A model generated the notes under the pieces. It did not search any database. It saw only the letters and a program-made list of their open reading frames with translations, and had not been told where the DNA came from. DNA of 44,226 nucleotides. Origin: a virus. The DNA is taken from the IMG/VR virus record IMGVR_UViG_3300030329_005860, positions 6,463 through 50,688 of that record; one strand, given 5' to 3'. A program made the position numbers and the translations under genes. Below, in pieces: positions 5,338 through 12,055 of this stretch. Numbering within the stretch: the stretch's first letter is position 1; each line of letters starts with the position of its first letter.

Positions 5338-6402
5338 CTATTCATTTTTTCCGGTGAGCATGGTAACCATACGAGTTGAAATCTTAGTGCCGTCGTCGGC
5401 TTTGGACTTGTGCAAGGCGATGACATTTTCATTCACACCCTTACCAATTGACGTCCAGAGCTTCATGGCTGGCTCGGAAGGCAGTGTTACGAAGTAATTA
5501 GCCAAGTTTTGAACCTGAGTTTCGTTCAGAGCAGTAGCAAAAGCATCACTAGCTTCAATTTTTTCAATCAAGGCACAATGCTCGTTGATGCCAAAGTTGG
5601 ACGTTTTATCAATCTTGCCATCATCAAGAATCATCTCGACGGTCACTTGACGTTCGTAGTTCTGAACGAAATCGTTGAAAGTAACAGCAGCCTCGAAACC
5701 GACAAAAGCAGTTGCTAGATGGTACACCGAAGACTTGTCGGCGTCATCTGCGAGAAAGCCAGCGGTAAGCAGGCAGTCATTAAGGCGCTTCCATGAGCGT
5801 CGCGAAGGGTAAACCTTGTTAGGCTCAAAGTCAGTCTGATGCTCTAAGTGCGAGCGATTCTGATTGATGAAATCCCAAACGACACCATCGACGTTAGTTT
5901 TCGCCCAATCTAGCCAATCCTCGACTGAGGGTTCTACATCAAAGACCGTCCATCGGTCAAGTTCGGCAGGGTCCATCTCGCCAACTTGATACTGTGAACC
6001 GTGGTCGCCACCGTTGATTGCAGCAACGATGACAGTATCGGGATGGAGATGATTACCAAACAGTTTACGTGAATCTGTTAGCTCGAATAAACCCTGGCGA
6101 ACTTCAGTGACGGCGCGGTCGACTTCATCGAAAAAGAGGACAACCGCACTATCACATGCCGCCTGAAACCAATCAGGTGGACAAAAGGAAGTGACGTCTC
6201 CGTCAGTTTTAGGAAGACCAACCAAGTCACCTTCAGTCATTTGTGAAGCTCGACGCTCTACAACAGGTTTGCCAAGTGTCTCAGCAAGCTGATAGACAAC
6301 CTCGGATTTGCCAACTCCATGACGTCCTCGGAGAAGAACAGGTTTACGAACTGCCGCTACGTGCGGCGCAACTTGATTAAATGTTTTGAAATCGATAGCC
6401 AT
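5338..6402 (-). CDS. MoxR-type AAA+ ATPase (354 aa)
   Basis: AAA+ ATPase with Walker A GRHGVGKS (26-33), Walker B VVLFFDEVDRA (about 87-97) and a downstream sensor-like segment VIVAAINGGDHGSQYQ. MoxR proteins are chaperone-like ATPases that act with VWA-domain partners; the next gene downstream encodes a metallopeptidase/VWA protein, which supports this role. The ATG has GGAG 8 nt upstream. A promoter lies at 6457-6484 and an intrinsic terminator follows, so the gene is probably its own transcription unit. The exact target is unknown. Confidence 0.88.
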   Translation of the reverse strand: MAIDFKTFNQVAPHVAAVRKPVLLRGRHGVGKSEVVYQLAETLGKPVVERRASQMTEGDLVGLPKTDGDVTSFCPPDWFQAACDSAVVLFFDEVDRAVTEVRQGLFELTDSRKLFGNHLHPDTVIVAAINGGDHGSQYQVGEMDPAELDRWTVFDVEPSVEDWLDWAKTNVDGVVWDFINQNRSHLEHQTDFEPNKVYPSRRSWKRLNDCLLTAGFLADDADKSSVYHLATAFVGFEAAVTFNDFVQNYERQVTVEMILDDGKIDKTSNFGINEHCALIEKIEASDAFATALNETQVQNLANYFVTLPSEPAMKLWTSIGKGVNENVIALHKSKADDGTKISTRMVTMLTGKNE

Positions 6403-6456
6403 GTTACATCTCCTTGAGTAACTAGGTTAATGTTTGGTGTTTCCGTCTACACTACT

Positions 6457-6484
6457 AAGATAGGAACCAGATTTACATGGTCAA
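6457..6484 (-). promoter_or_regulatory. Sigma70-like phage promoter
   Basis: TTGACC, 16-bp spacer ending GGTTCC, TATCTT, followed by AGTAGTGTAGACG. It drives the MoxR gene and overlaps the last codons of the 202-aa gene. Confidence 0.7.
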
Positions 6485-7089
6485 CCAGTTTTTTTAACTT
6501 TTTTTAAGTAGCGTTCTTCCGTCCAGAACGATTCTGCTGTACCAACGGGTATAACGTGTACTGGGCGGGCGTCACGGGCAGCGGATACAACCTTAGATGC
6601 ATCATGTTCCAACACCATCACCATCTTGTTCCTGAAGCGTGCGGCGCGGCCGTTTGCATTGGCTCTCACGCAAGCCATCGAACCAGCCTCGAACAGAGAA
6701 GAATCTTTGACGATGGCGATTACGCGGGTGGCATACTTATTTTCACACATAGCGCGATAGGCTTTCTCAGATGGAACAAATGGCTCCTCTGATAATATCC
6801 GCTCGGACATTTCACGAAAATATGGAGGATTATTGATGTAATAGTGAGCCATGATGGTCATGTTCTCATGCATCTCAGGTGTGAAAGCTTCTTTCCATGC
6901 TTGGAGCGCGGCTTTCCTGTCGGGGCTGTACTTCGACTCGATGTTCTGAAGAGTGCTGTTTTGACGGTGGGACAGACTACGACCCTTATCCGTCTGTTGC
7001 AACAAAGACGTAAGAAAACTACTCTCCCAGTTAGTGAGAGCTTCTTCTTTAGAAAGTTTTTCGACTCTAGCTTTGATTTTTTCGGACAT
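6481..7089 (-). CDS. Phage protein of unknown function (202 aa)
   Basis: The first half is rich in charged and polar helices (SKEEALTNWESSFLTSLLQQ, GRSLSHRQNSTLQNIE), the second half mixed alpha/beta (YATRVIAIVKDSSLF, RNKMVMVLEHDASK, ARPVHVIPVG). I recognise no domain. GGAG lies 8 nt before the ATG and there is a dedicated promoter at 7121-7148. It sits between the zinc-knuckle gene and the MoxR/VWA pair, so a link to either is possible but not shown. Confidence 0.7.
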   Translation of the reverse strand: MSEKIKARVEKLSKEEALTNWESSFLTSLLQQTDKGRSLSHRQNSTLQNIESKYSPDRKAALQAWKEAFTPEMHENMTIMAHYYINNPPYFREMSERILSEEPFVPSEKAYRAMCENKYATRVIAIVKDSSLFEAGSMACVRANANGRAARFRNKMVMVLEHDASKVVSAARDARPVHVIPVGTAESFWTEERYLKKVKKTG

Positions 7090-7120
7090 CCTTTCGACTC
7101 CATCAATCGGTTACACCCTA

Positions 7121-7148
7121 ACTATAGGCACGGAAGCAAACCGGACAA
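7121..7148 (-). promoter_or_regulatory. Sigma70-like phage promoter
   Basis: TTGTCC, 16-bp spacer ending CGTGCC, TATAGT, followed by TAGGGTGTAACCG. It drives the 202-aa gene. Confidence 0.7.
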
Positions 7149-7155
7149 GAAAAAA

Positions 7156-7254
7156 TCACAACAAGGGGTAAGAAATGATGGCCAAAAGGGCAATGAAACC
7201 CACGCGCATTGCATGCATCAAGAAATCTTCGAGCCTTTCGAAAAAGTCTTTCAC
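7156..7254 (-). CDS. Single-TM microprotein (32 aa)
   Basis: The GTG start overlaps the stop of the zinc-knuckle gene (GTGTGA) and has the G-rich ribosome site AGGGGGG upstream. The product starts MKDFFERLEDFLMHAMRV and ends in a hydrophobic helix (GFIALLAIISYPLL) that runs to the C-terminus: an amphipathic N-terminal helix plus one membrane anchor. Function unknown. Confidence 0.5.
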   Translation of the reverse strand: MKDFFERLEDFLMHAMRVGFIALLAIISYPLL

Positions 7255-8033
7255 ACCTTCACCCCCCTTTTTGAAAGCTCATCCTGTAGGTCAGAAGGCA
7301 TACGCCATCGGTGTTTTCCCGCTTCGTCTAACATTATCGATGCTAATTTTTCACAGGAAGCCATCGAAGGATACGTTAGTGCGGGGTCTTCTAGTGGCGT
7401 GATAATCCTCATTCGTGCGTTATCGGTTAGCGACCAGTCGACCTCTTCTAATCTATAACTATCCGAGTACTGGTTTTTGATATCGATAGCACGAAGGGGT
7501 AATGAAGCGGGCCACGGTTTCATAGCACCAGCAGGATGATTAATCCATGACACATTGGCATACTTACTGTTGCTATTCCACTGTGTAAGGTTAATTCTGT
7601 GTGACAACTGGTCATGTCTAATGCTCGTGACGATACCAACATACGTCTGCGCGACATAATCACCGATTTCGCTATTCCACGTCTTGTCCTCATAGGATAC
7701 AAGGGCACCTGGTCCGAAGCCCTTCTCTTGAAAGGACTTATACAGCTTTTTCCGTCCGTCATAAATCATCTCCGCGTAAACGGAGACGTCTGACTTTCTA
7801 ATTTTGCAGGTGCGCTTTGTGTGTTTGGGCTCGCCGCAGTAAGAACAACTGCGGTTTTTGGCGCGGGCGGCTTTACTCTCTCTCTTTGAAAAGTATCTGG
7901 TGGCACGGTATCTATTTCGTTTATCCTCGCTGTCAAGCCACTTTTCCATTTGTTCGCGTTTTTCTTTGCAGCCTGCTGCATTGTGTCCAGATTGTCCACA
8001 CCAACTACATCTAACGGTACCATTCCAAGACAT
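7251..8033 (-). CDS. Double CCHC zinc-knuckle protein with KOW-like segment (260 aa)
   Basis: Two retroviral-type CCHC knuckles (C-x2-C-x4-H-x4-C) are visible: CSWCGQSGHNAAGC near residue 9 and CSYCGEPKHTKRTC near residue 59. They are separated by a basic region, so binding of single-stranded RNA or DNA is likely. The central part (PGALVSYEDKTW, YVGIVTSI, ANVSWI) has the order of strands seen in the GDLV family. The C-terminal 80 residues are unassigned. I chose the ATG at 8033 because GGAGG lies 5 nt upstream. A promoter is at 8063-8090. Confidence 0.75.
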   Translation of the reverse strand: MSWNGTVRCSWCGQSGHNAAGCKEKREQMEKWLDSEDKRNRYRATRYFSKRESKAARAKNRSCSYCGEPKHTKRTCKIRKSDVSVYAEMIYDGRKKLYKSFQEKGFGPGALVSYEDKTWNSEIGDYVAQTYVGIVTSIRHDQLSHRINLTQWNSNSKYANVSWINHPAGAMKPWPASLPLRAIDIKNQYSDSYRLEEVDWSLTDNARMRIITPLEDPALTYPSMASCEKLASIMLDEAGKHRWRMPSDLQDELSKRGVKV

Positions 8034-8062
8034 GATGTCCTCCATCCATTGATTACAACTTA

Positions 8063-8090
8063 ACTATAGGAACAACTTATTTATCGTCAA
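8063..8090 (-). promoter_or_regulatory. Sigma70-like phage promoter
   Basis: TTGACG, 16-bp spacer ending TGTTCC, TATAGT, followed by TAAGTTGTAATCAATGG. It drives the zinc-knuckle gene; the -35 lies in the last codons of the 58-aa gene. Confidence 0.7.
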
Positions 8091-8253
8091 TAGGAAAAAA
8101 TACAGGGAAAAATTCAATGTGATCATTCAAATCTTTCTTCAATGATTCCATGTTCTTAAAAACGATCGCTGCAACTTCTTTCTCTTTGCGCTCCACAAGG
8201 CGCTGGTGCGTGTCTTCCATGTAACCTATCAAAAATCTTAACAAATTATCCAT
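8077..8253 (-). CDS. Small helical protein (58 aa)
   Basis: It starts MDNLLRFLIGYMEDTHQRLV, is followed by a lysine/glutamate-rich helix and ends FFPIDDK. Its ATG overlaps the final codons of the GDLV gene at 8246-8452, fitting coupled translation as the last gene of that operon. No family recognised. Confidence 0.55.
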   Translation of the reverse strand: MDNLLRFLIGYMEDTHQRLVERKEKEVAAIVFKNMESLKKDLNDHIEFFPVFFPIDDK

Positions 8254-8452
8254 CCAATGCCTCGCTTATTACTCTCAATCTAAAATCAGGGTCTGAACTT
8301 ATCTGCCCATCGTACCATCTCGTAATGTACATTTGAGTAATATCTTTTCCGATGATAATGCCGTGTATACCCGAAGGATAATATTCATACTTACCTTCTC
8401 TATTCCGCATGCATGAGCGGTCCATAAATTCTACCAAATCACCTACTCTCAT
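8246..8452 (-). CDS. GDLV-family small protein (68 aa)
   Basis: It has MRVGDLVEFMDRS, GIHGIIIGKD, YITRWYDG and the final strand LRVISEALDG, a complete family layout. It lies one base after the previous family member. Probably an SH3/KOW barrel; role unknown. Confidence 0.75.
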   Translation of the reverse strand: MRVGDLVEFMDRSCMRNREGKYEYYPSGIHGIIIGKDITQMYITRWYDGQISSDPDFRLRVISEALDG

Positions 8453-8453
8453 T

Positions 8454-8636
8454 TCAGGCGCGACTGATTAAGTCTATGGCTCCGTCGTCAATAATTTCAG
8501 CCGTTGGAACACGAAACCTACTCCACAGAACTGTGACTACGATTTTTGATTCGCCCTTATCTACAACATTATAAGAATCTGTGATGATGCCGATATCTTC
8601 GTCGTAATGACATGACACTAGATCTCCAATCTTCAT
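8454..8636 (-). CDS. GDLV-family small protein (60 aa)
   Basis: It starts MKIGDLVSCHYDEDIGIITD, then IVVTVLWSRFR and the end strand IDLISRA. I chose the ATG at 8636 because it gives the family N-terminus; an upstream ATG at 8663 would add nine residues. It is the fifth gene of the 9.5-8.1 kb array. Confidence 0.7.
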   Translation of the reverse strand: MKIGDLVSCHYDEDIGIITDSYNVVDKGESKIVVTVLWSRFRVPTAEIIDDGAIDLISRA

Positions 8637-8659
8637 ATTCTTAACGTAGACACATCTTT

Positions 8660-8854
8660 TCAATCGTCAAGGGCACATTCGCTCACAAGTTGTAATTTAT
8701 AATCTTCAAACCACTCGAAAACGCGGTCAAACCTTACCTTATACCATTCGAATCCAGCGTCGTCTTCGTATATATCCAAGATGATACCATAACCATCAAT
8801 AATCTCTAAGGTTTCGTAAAACGGCTTTACTACTACGACATCACCTATGTTCAT
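8660..8854 (-). CDS. GDLV-family small protein (64 aa)
   Basis: It starts MNIGDVVVVKPFYETL and has YGIILDIYED, WYKVRFDRV and LQLVSECALDD. Its first codons overlap the C-terminal EHR codons and stop of the upstream member by 14 nt. It is slightly more divergent (GDVV instead of GDLV). Confidence 0.72.
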   Translation of the reverse strand: MNIGDVVVVKPFYETLEIIDGYGIILDIYEDDAGFEWYKVRFDRVFEWFEDYKLQLVSECALDD

Positions 8855-9002
8855 TGATAACTTCAAGCAAATTTATTCCACAGTGGTCGATTTCCAAAGT
8901 ATCACACCACCTCAACTTAGCTATTCTACCATCGCCCATAAAACCTATAACGACGCCTATATAACCAAAGTTTTTACGCCTCACCAAATCACCCACTTTC
9001 AT
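8841..9002 (-). CDS. GDLV-family small protein (53 aa)
   Basis: It starts MKVGDLVRRKNFGYIGVVIG, then AKLRWCDTLE, and ends LLEVINEHR. The start is nested in the INESG codons and stop of the gene at 8989-9204, and its own last codons hold the next start, each by a 14-nt overlap. Shortest intact member of the set. Confidence 0.72.
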   Translation of the reverse strand: MKVGDLVRRKNFGYIGVVIGFMGDGRIAKLRWCDTLEIDHCGINLLEVINEHR

Positions 9003-9204
9003 TTATGGCTACCAATTTTTTTGGCTGAAGGCGCATAATTTCACCAGCAAAATTTACGGTGACCCACGAGAAGACATCGTTACCCCACTGATTGGGATTA
9101 GAAAGGCTTTCACGTTCAGAAATAATTATACCAATCTTATCCTCATAAGACAAGCCTCGCCTAGTGACACAGGTAGACAATTTAACCAAATCACCAACTT
9201 TCAC
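8989..9204 (-). CDS. GDLV-family small protein (71 aa)
   Basis: A GTG start gives MKVGDLVKLSTCVTRRG, followed by KIGIIISERE, FSWVTVNFAGEIM and LVAINESG. The start is embedded in the end of the 9191-9394 gene, which supplies the upstream ribosome site GGAGGTGTT. Same 14-nt junction as elsewhere in the array. Confidence 0.75.
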   Translation of the reverse strand: MKVGDLVKLSTCVTRRGLSYEDKIGIIISERESLSNPNQWGNDVFSWVTVNFAGEIMRLQPKKLVAINESG

Positions 9205-9394
9205 TCAACACCTCCAAGTGTTTCACAGGTTCTTCTGTGAAGGGGTTCCATATCAGAGCAGTGTAAGAAGGGTCTTCATTGAACCAGCGGACCCTCATCC
9301 ATCCTGGTTTTGTTGCTTCAACGATTATCCCCAAGAGGCTTGGAGTGCCGTCGTCGAACTGCTCGCGCCATCGAACCAAGTCGCCGGCCTTCAC
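9191..9394 (-). CDS. GDLV-family small protein (67 aa)
   Basis: A GTG start gives MKAGDLVRWREQFDDG, LLGIIVEATK, WMRVRWFNED and HLEVLSESW. The GTG overlaps the TGA of the 30-aa microprotein (GTGTGA). It is the first member of the chain at 9.4-8.2 kb. Confidence 0.75.
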   Translation of the reverse strand: MKAGDLVRWREQFDDGTPSLLGIIVEATKPGWMRVRWFNEDPSYTALIWNPFTEEPVKHLEVLSESW

Positions 9395-9483
9395 ACTACA
9401 ACACTATAACTAAGCACTGCAAGGATACCGGCAGTGACCAAGATAATGAAAAGATTATCAGCTTCATTCCTTTTCTTATACAT
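9391..9483 (-). CDS. Single-TM microprotein (30 aa)
   Basis: An ATG with the strong ribosome site GCAGGAGGAAAT encodes 30 residues: charged MYKKRNEADN followed by a hydrophobic helix to the C-terminus. It is the first gene after the promoter at 9500-9527 and heads the GDLV array, so it is probably expressed strongly. Function unknown. Confidence 0.6.
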   Translation of the reverse strand: MYKKRNEADNLFIILVTAGILAVLSYSVVV

Positions 9484-9499
9484 ATTTCCTCCTGCGACA

Positions 9500-9527
9500 A
9501 ACATAGTAATGTTTTCGGTTTAGTCAA
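9500..9527 (-). promoter_or_regulatory. Sigma70-like phage promoter of the GDLV array
   Basis: TTGACT, 16-bp spacer ending CATTAC, TATGTT. It drives the 30-aa microprotein and the following GDLV genes down to about 8.1 kb. Confidence 0.65.
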
Positions 9528-9536
9528 GGACAAATC

Positions 9537-9737
9537 TTAATTAATTATTTCCGCTGCCCAATACGGTTCATCGAAAGTTGCAACGTGCCCGTCTGAATAT
9601 ATCTTATATATCCTGTGTGCATTTTCATTCGTGCTTTTATATTCAATCGACACCAGTATTCCCAAGACAGAAAAGGGCATGCCATCTATCTTTTTTTCAT
9701 CGGGGTCATAAATTCTTATTAAATCCCCTAGTTTCAT
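9537..9737 (-). CDS. GDLV-family small protein (66 aa)
   Basis: It starts MKLGDLIRIYDPDEKK, with FSVLGILVSIEY, IYKIYSDG and an end strand AAEIIN. The ATG overlaps the stop of the previous member by 4 nt (ATGA). It is the last gene of the operon that begins upstream of glutamine synthetase. Confidence 0.72.
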   Translation of the reverse strand: MKLGDLIRIYDPDEKKIDGMPFSVLGILVSIEYKSTNENAHRIYKIYSDGHVATFDEPYWAAEIIN

Positions 9738-9922
9738 TTTACAGCCTTTATTGCTCCATTGAGGAAGGCTGAATGATCAACTCGCGATGATCTGGCTTTG
9801 GCTGCCCATATCACATCAACAACACGGACTTCACCGTCATATATATCATACGGATGGCTGGCGACTAAACCAAGGGTGTCGTCGCACTCCACTAAATCAC
9901 CAATCTTAAATTCATGTTCCAT
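9734..9922 (-). CDS. GDLV-family small protein (62 aa)
   Basis: The family motif appears after a short leader: MEHEFKIGDLVECDDTLGLV, then VRVVDVIWAAK and a basic end (AIKAVK). The ATG lies inside the last codons of glutamine synthetase, so it is translated with that gene. It links the GDLV family to the metabolic operon. Confidence 0.72.
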   Translation of the reverse strand: MEHEFKIGDLVECDDTLGLVASHPYDIYDGEVRVVDVIWAAKARSSRVDHSAFLNGAIKAVK

Positions 9923-10937
9923 CGGTACACACAGTCTCGGTAATCAATCTCGAAACAACATAGGGGTCGCTGTTGGCATTAGGTCGGCGGTCTTCAATAT
10001 AACCCCTCAAATCGTGCTTTGTTTGCCACGGAATTCTAACTGAAGCACCCCTATCCGACACTCCCCATTTGAACTCTTTGTAGTGGCAAGTCTCGTGATC
10101 GCCTGTCAGGCGTTTTTCGATGCCATCCCCATAATTCTGAATATGTAGATCCGCCCTCTTTTCTAAGGCATATGCAGCCTTCACACAGGCATCATATGAT
10201 TCTCGCATTGCTCTAGTAGAAAAATTTGTATGCATACCTGCGCCGTTCCAATCTCCTGGGGCTGGTTTGGGGTCTAGACTAACTTCATAGCCATATTTCT
10301 CCGCAATTCGATGCAACAAATAGCGCGCGGTCCATAATTGGTCTGAAGCAAAAGCCGGACTTAGAGGCCCGAGCTGAAACTCCCACTGTCCTGGCATCAC
10401 CTCTGCGTTAATGCCGCCGACTTTGAGGCCGGCCACTAAGCACGCATTTAAATGCTCTTCAACGAATTCACGACCGAAAATGGTAGTAGGCCCTGCTGAA
10501 CAGTAATATGGCCCTTGAGGAGCCATTGCGGCGGCTCCTTGGCTGTGAAACCCCAACGGTTGTCCCTTCACGAACAAGGTATATTCCTGCTCAAAACCAA
10601 ACCAAATGTCATTCCGGCTAAACTTTGCCTGCATGTCTTTACACTCATGTCGCGTGTTTGTCTCATGAGGCGTCATATCCGGGTTAAGGACGTCACAGAA
10701 AACCAATTTGTCATAAACTGGATTCCTCAGTGGGTCAGGACAGATAAACACGGGATGAAGGACACAATCGGAATTTTCTCCCGTTGCTTGCATGCAACTT
10801 GAACCATCAAAATTCCAAAGCGGTAGTCTTGCTCCCAATGACAAAATCTTAGTCTTTGATCTTATTTGAGATAGCGGCTTCGTGCCGTCTAGCCAAATAT
10901 ATTCAGCCTTGTACGTTGTTACTTTATTGGTATACAT
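9912..10937 (-). CDS. Glutamine synthetase, class II (eukaryotic-type GlnII) (341 aa)
   Basis: The enzyme makes glutamine from glutamate, ammonia and ATP. The class II signature WNFDGSSC is at 41-48; further marks are GFEQEYTLF, GINAEVMPGQWEFQLG, GDWNGAGMHTNFS and EDRRPNANSDPYVVS. The length of 341 aa is normal for GSII and much shorter than bacterial GSI (about 470). One change stands out: the usual RIPR arginine loop reads RIPW here. I chose the ATG at 10937, which has GGAGG 4 nt before it, over a TTG five codons upstream. A complete GSII in a phage is unusual; it may raise glutamine for nucleotide synthesis or relieve nitrogen limitation (inference). Confidence 0.93.
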   Translation of the reverse strand: MYTNKVTTYKAEYIWLDGTKPLSQIRSKTKILSLGARLPLWNFDGSSCMQATGENSDCVLHPVFICPDPLRNPVYDKLVFCDVLNPDMTPHETNTRHECKDMQAKFSRNDIWFGFEQEYTLFVKGQPLGFHSQGAAAMAPQGPYYCSAGPTTIFGREFVEEHLNACLVAGLKVGGINAEVMPGQWEFQLGPLSPAFASDQLWTARYLLHRIAEKYGYEVSLDPKPAPGDWNGAGMHTNFSTRAMRESYDACVKAAYALEKRADLHIQNYGDGIEKRLTGDHETCHYKEFKWGVSDRGASVRIPWQTKHDLRGYIEDRRPNANSDPYVVSRLITETVCTDGT

Positions 10938-10969
10938 ATTTCCTCCACTCAATACCCTTGATCAAACGA

Positions 10970-11419
10970 TTAACTTTCTTGATACACCTTAGAGATAGCT
11001 ATTCTTAAATAAGTTTCAGCTAGCTCCAGCACCTTCTTGTCTCTAGAATCACCCAGATACCATATTGTCCCTATACCCATCTCCCTACATAGCTCTACTT
11101 CAGGAGTGTTGGTTACATTTCTAATTCCTCCATTTCCAAAGAAATCAGGTTTAATTTTTTTCAAAGTCTTGCACACGGTATCATCGTCGTCTTCCGCTGG
11201 AATGACGTCAACGACACCAGGAATTTGTCGCAACACAGCTTCTCTGTTCTCATATACAGAGAACAATTGTTTGTTCCAGCTATGTCGTTTGCACCATTCA
11301 TCTGAATTCAGAATTATAACTACATCTCCCAGTTTGGATGCGTCCAGAATCATCGCGATATGACTTCTTCGTGCTGGGTTAAAACCTCCGCTAAGGGCTA
11401 TTACCTTCTTTTCTTCCAT
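10970..11419 (-). CDS. Cytidylyltransferase-like protein (149 aa)
   Basis: The N-terminus VIALSGGFNPARRSHIAMI is the nucleotide-binding HxGH-type motif of the TagD/RfaE/NadD nucleotidyltransferase superfamily, here with SHI in place of GHI. It is followed by LNSDEWCKR and the second motif region SVYENREAVL, then DVIPAEDDDDTVCKTLKKIKPDFFGNGG. The length and order fit a glycerol-3-phosphate or heptose-phosphate type nucleotidyltransferase. The substrate cannot be told from the sequence. The gene sits just upstream of glutamine synthetase and overlaps the 55-aa gene by 29 nt. Confidence 0.8.
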   Translation of the reverse strand: MEEKKVIALSGGFNPARRSHIAMILDASKLGDVVIILNSDEWCKRHSWNKQLFSVYENREAVLRQIPGVVDVIPAEDDDDTVCKTLKKIKPDFFGNGGIRNVTNTPEVELCREMGIGTIWYLGDSRDKKVLELAETYLRIAISKVYQES

Positions 11420-11558
11420 TTTCTCTCTCGATATACGCGATTGTATGTGCTAGCGTCATTTTCAACGAAAGATGTATAAAATTTTCATCTTCAATTGAAG
11501 TTAATTTTAAACATTCTTCTATTTTTTGTTTAATTATCTCTGCATCGGCTTTGTCCAT
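11391..11558 (-). CDS. Small helical protein (55 aa)
   Basis: It starts MDKADAEIIKQKIEECLKLT and is predicted helical throughout (then FIHLSLKMTLAHTIAYIE). GAGGG precedes the ATG. The 3' end overlaps the cytidylyltransferase-like gene by 29 nt in a different frame, so translation of the two is likely coupled. No family recognised. Confidence 0.6.
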   Translation of the reverse strand: MDKADAEIIKQKIEECLKLTSIEDENFIHLSLKMTLAHTIAYIERENGRKEGNSP

Positions 11559-11585
11559 AAGATACCCTCACCAACTAACTAGAAG

Positions 11586-11834
11586 CTAGTTGAAGCTTGA
11601 GCAAATTACATTATTAACCTTTAAAGAAAAGCCAACTTTTTCTAAATCTTTGCGGGCACGGCCCAAATAAAATACGTCAACATCCTCGGGTGTATATGTC
11701 CAGACGTCAACCCTGTCCCAGTCTCCCATCGGATGCACGTTTCGCGCGGATTCTTCGTTTTCCGCCACAACTACACAAGAGTCAAATGAATTATCGCCTT
11801 GATTTTCATCCTGTGTCAATAGATATAACCTCAT
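11586..11834 (-). CDS. Conserved phage protein, LYLLTQ type (82 aa)
   Basis: It begins MRLYLLTQDENQG, continues FDSCVVVAENEESARNVHP and ends with VDVFYLGRARKDLEKVGF. This strand/AxxEExARxxHP/strand pattern is a frequent small phage protein of unknown function, resembling modules in which the DSxVVxA strand packs on one helix. I chose the ATG at 11834 with GGAGG upstream over a TTG one codon earlier. Confidence 0.72.
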   Translation of the reverse strand: MRLYLLTQDENQGDNSFDSCVVVAENEESARNVHPMGDWDRVDVWTYTPEDVDVFYLGRARKDLEKVGFSLKVNNVICSSFN

Positions 11835-11843
11835 CAAGCCCTC

Positions 11844-11978
11844 CTAAGCCATACATGCTGCATAAAAAATTAACTTTCCACTGGTTGTAAAGCCGGCGAA
11901 GGTATCGCTAGCAAAACACCCCAATCTATAGAGTTCTTCACTTTGTGAAGAGGCCACGTTGAATAAATAAAATAGCAT
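11844..11978 (-). CDS. Small protein (44 aa)
   Basis: It starts MLFYLFNVASSQSEELYRLG and ends KLIFYAACMA. A ribosome site GAGAGG lies upstream, and it is the first gene after the promoter at 12019-12046. Its stop codon lies just before the ribosome site of the next gene. No family recognised. Confidence 0.55.
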   Translation of the reverse strand: MLFYLFNVASSQSEELYRLGCFASDTFAGFTTSGKLIFYAACMA

Positions 11979-12018
11979 TTTTGCCTCTCTTTTATTAAGA
12001 TTAAAAGTTTATACTAAA

Positions 12019-12046
12019 ATAATAAGCACCTAGAGACAAAAGTCAA
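12019..12046 (-). promoter_or_regulatory. Sigma70-like phage promoter after the tRNA cluster
   Basis: TTGACT, 16-bp spacer ending GGTGCT, TATTAT, followed by TTTAGTATAAACT. It starts the operon 44-aa, LYLLTQ, 55-aa, cytidylyltransferase, glutamine synthetase, GDLV. Confidence 0.7.
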
Positions 12047-12055
12047 TCAATAAAG

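Noticed and set aside
5262-5345. 27-aa frame overlapping the MoxR stop
   Set aside because: It has no good ribosome site and is cut by the terminator hairpin at 5290-5318.
11936-11956. Short palindrome CTTCACTTTGTGAAG as terminator
   Set aside because: It lies inside the 44-aa coding sequence and has no T run.
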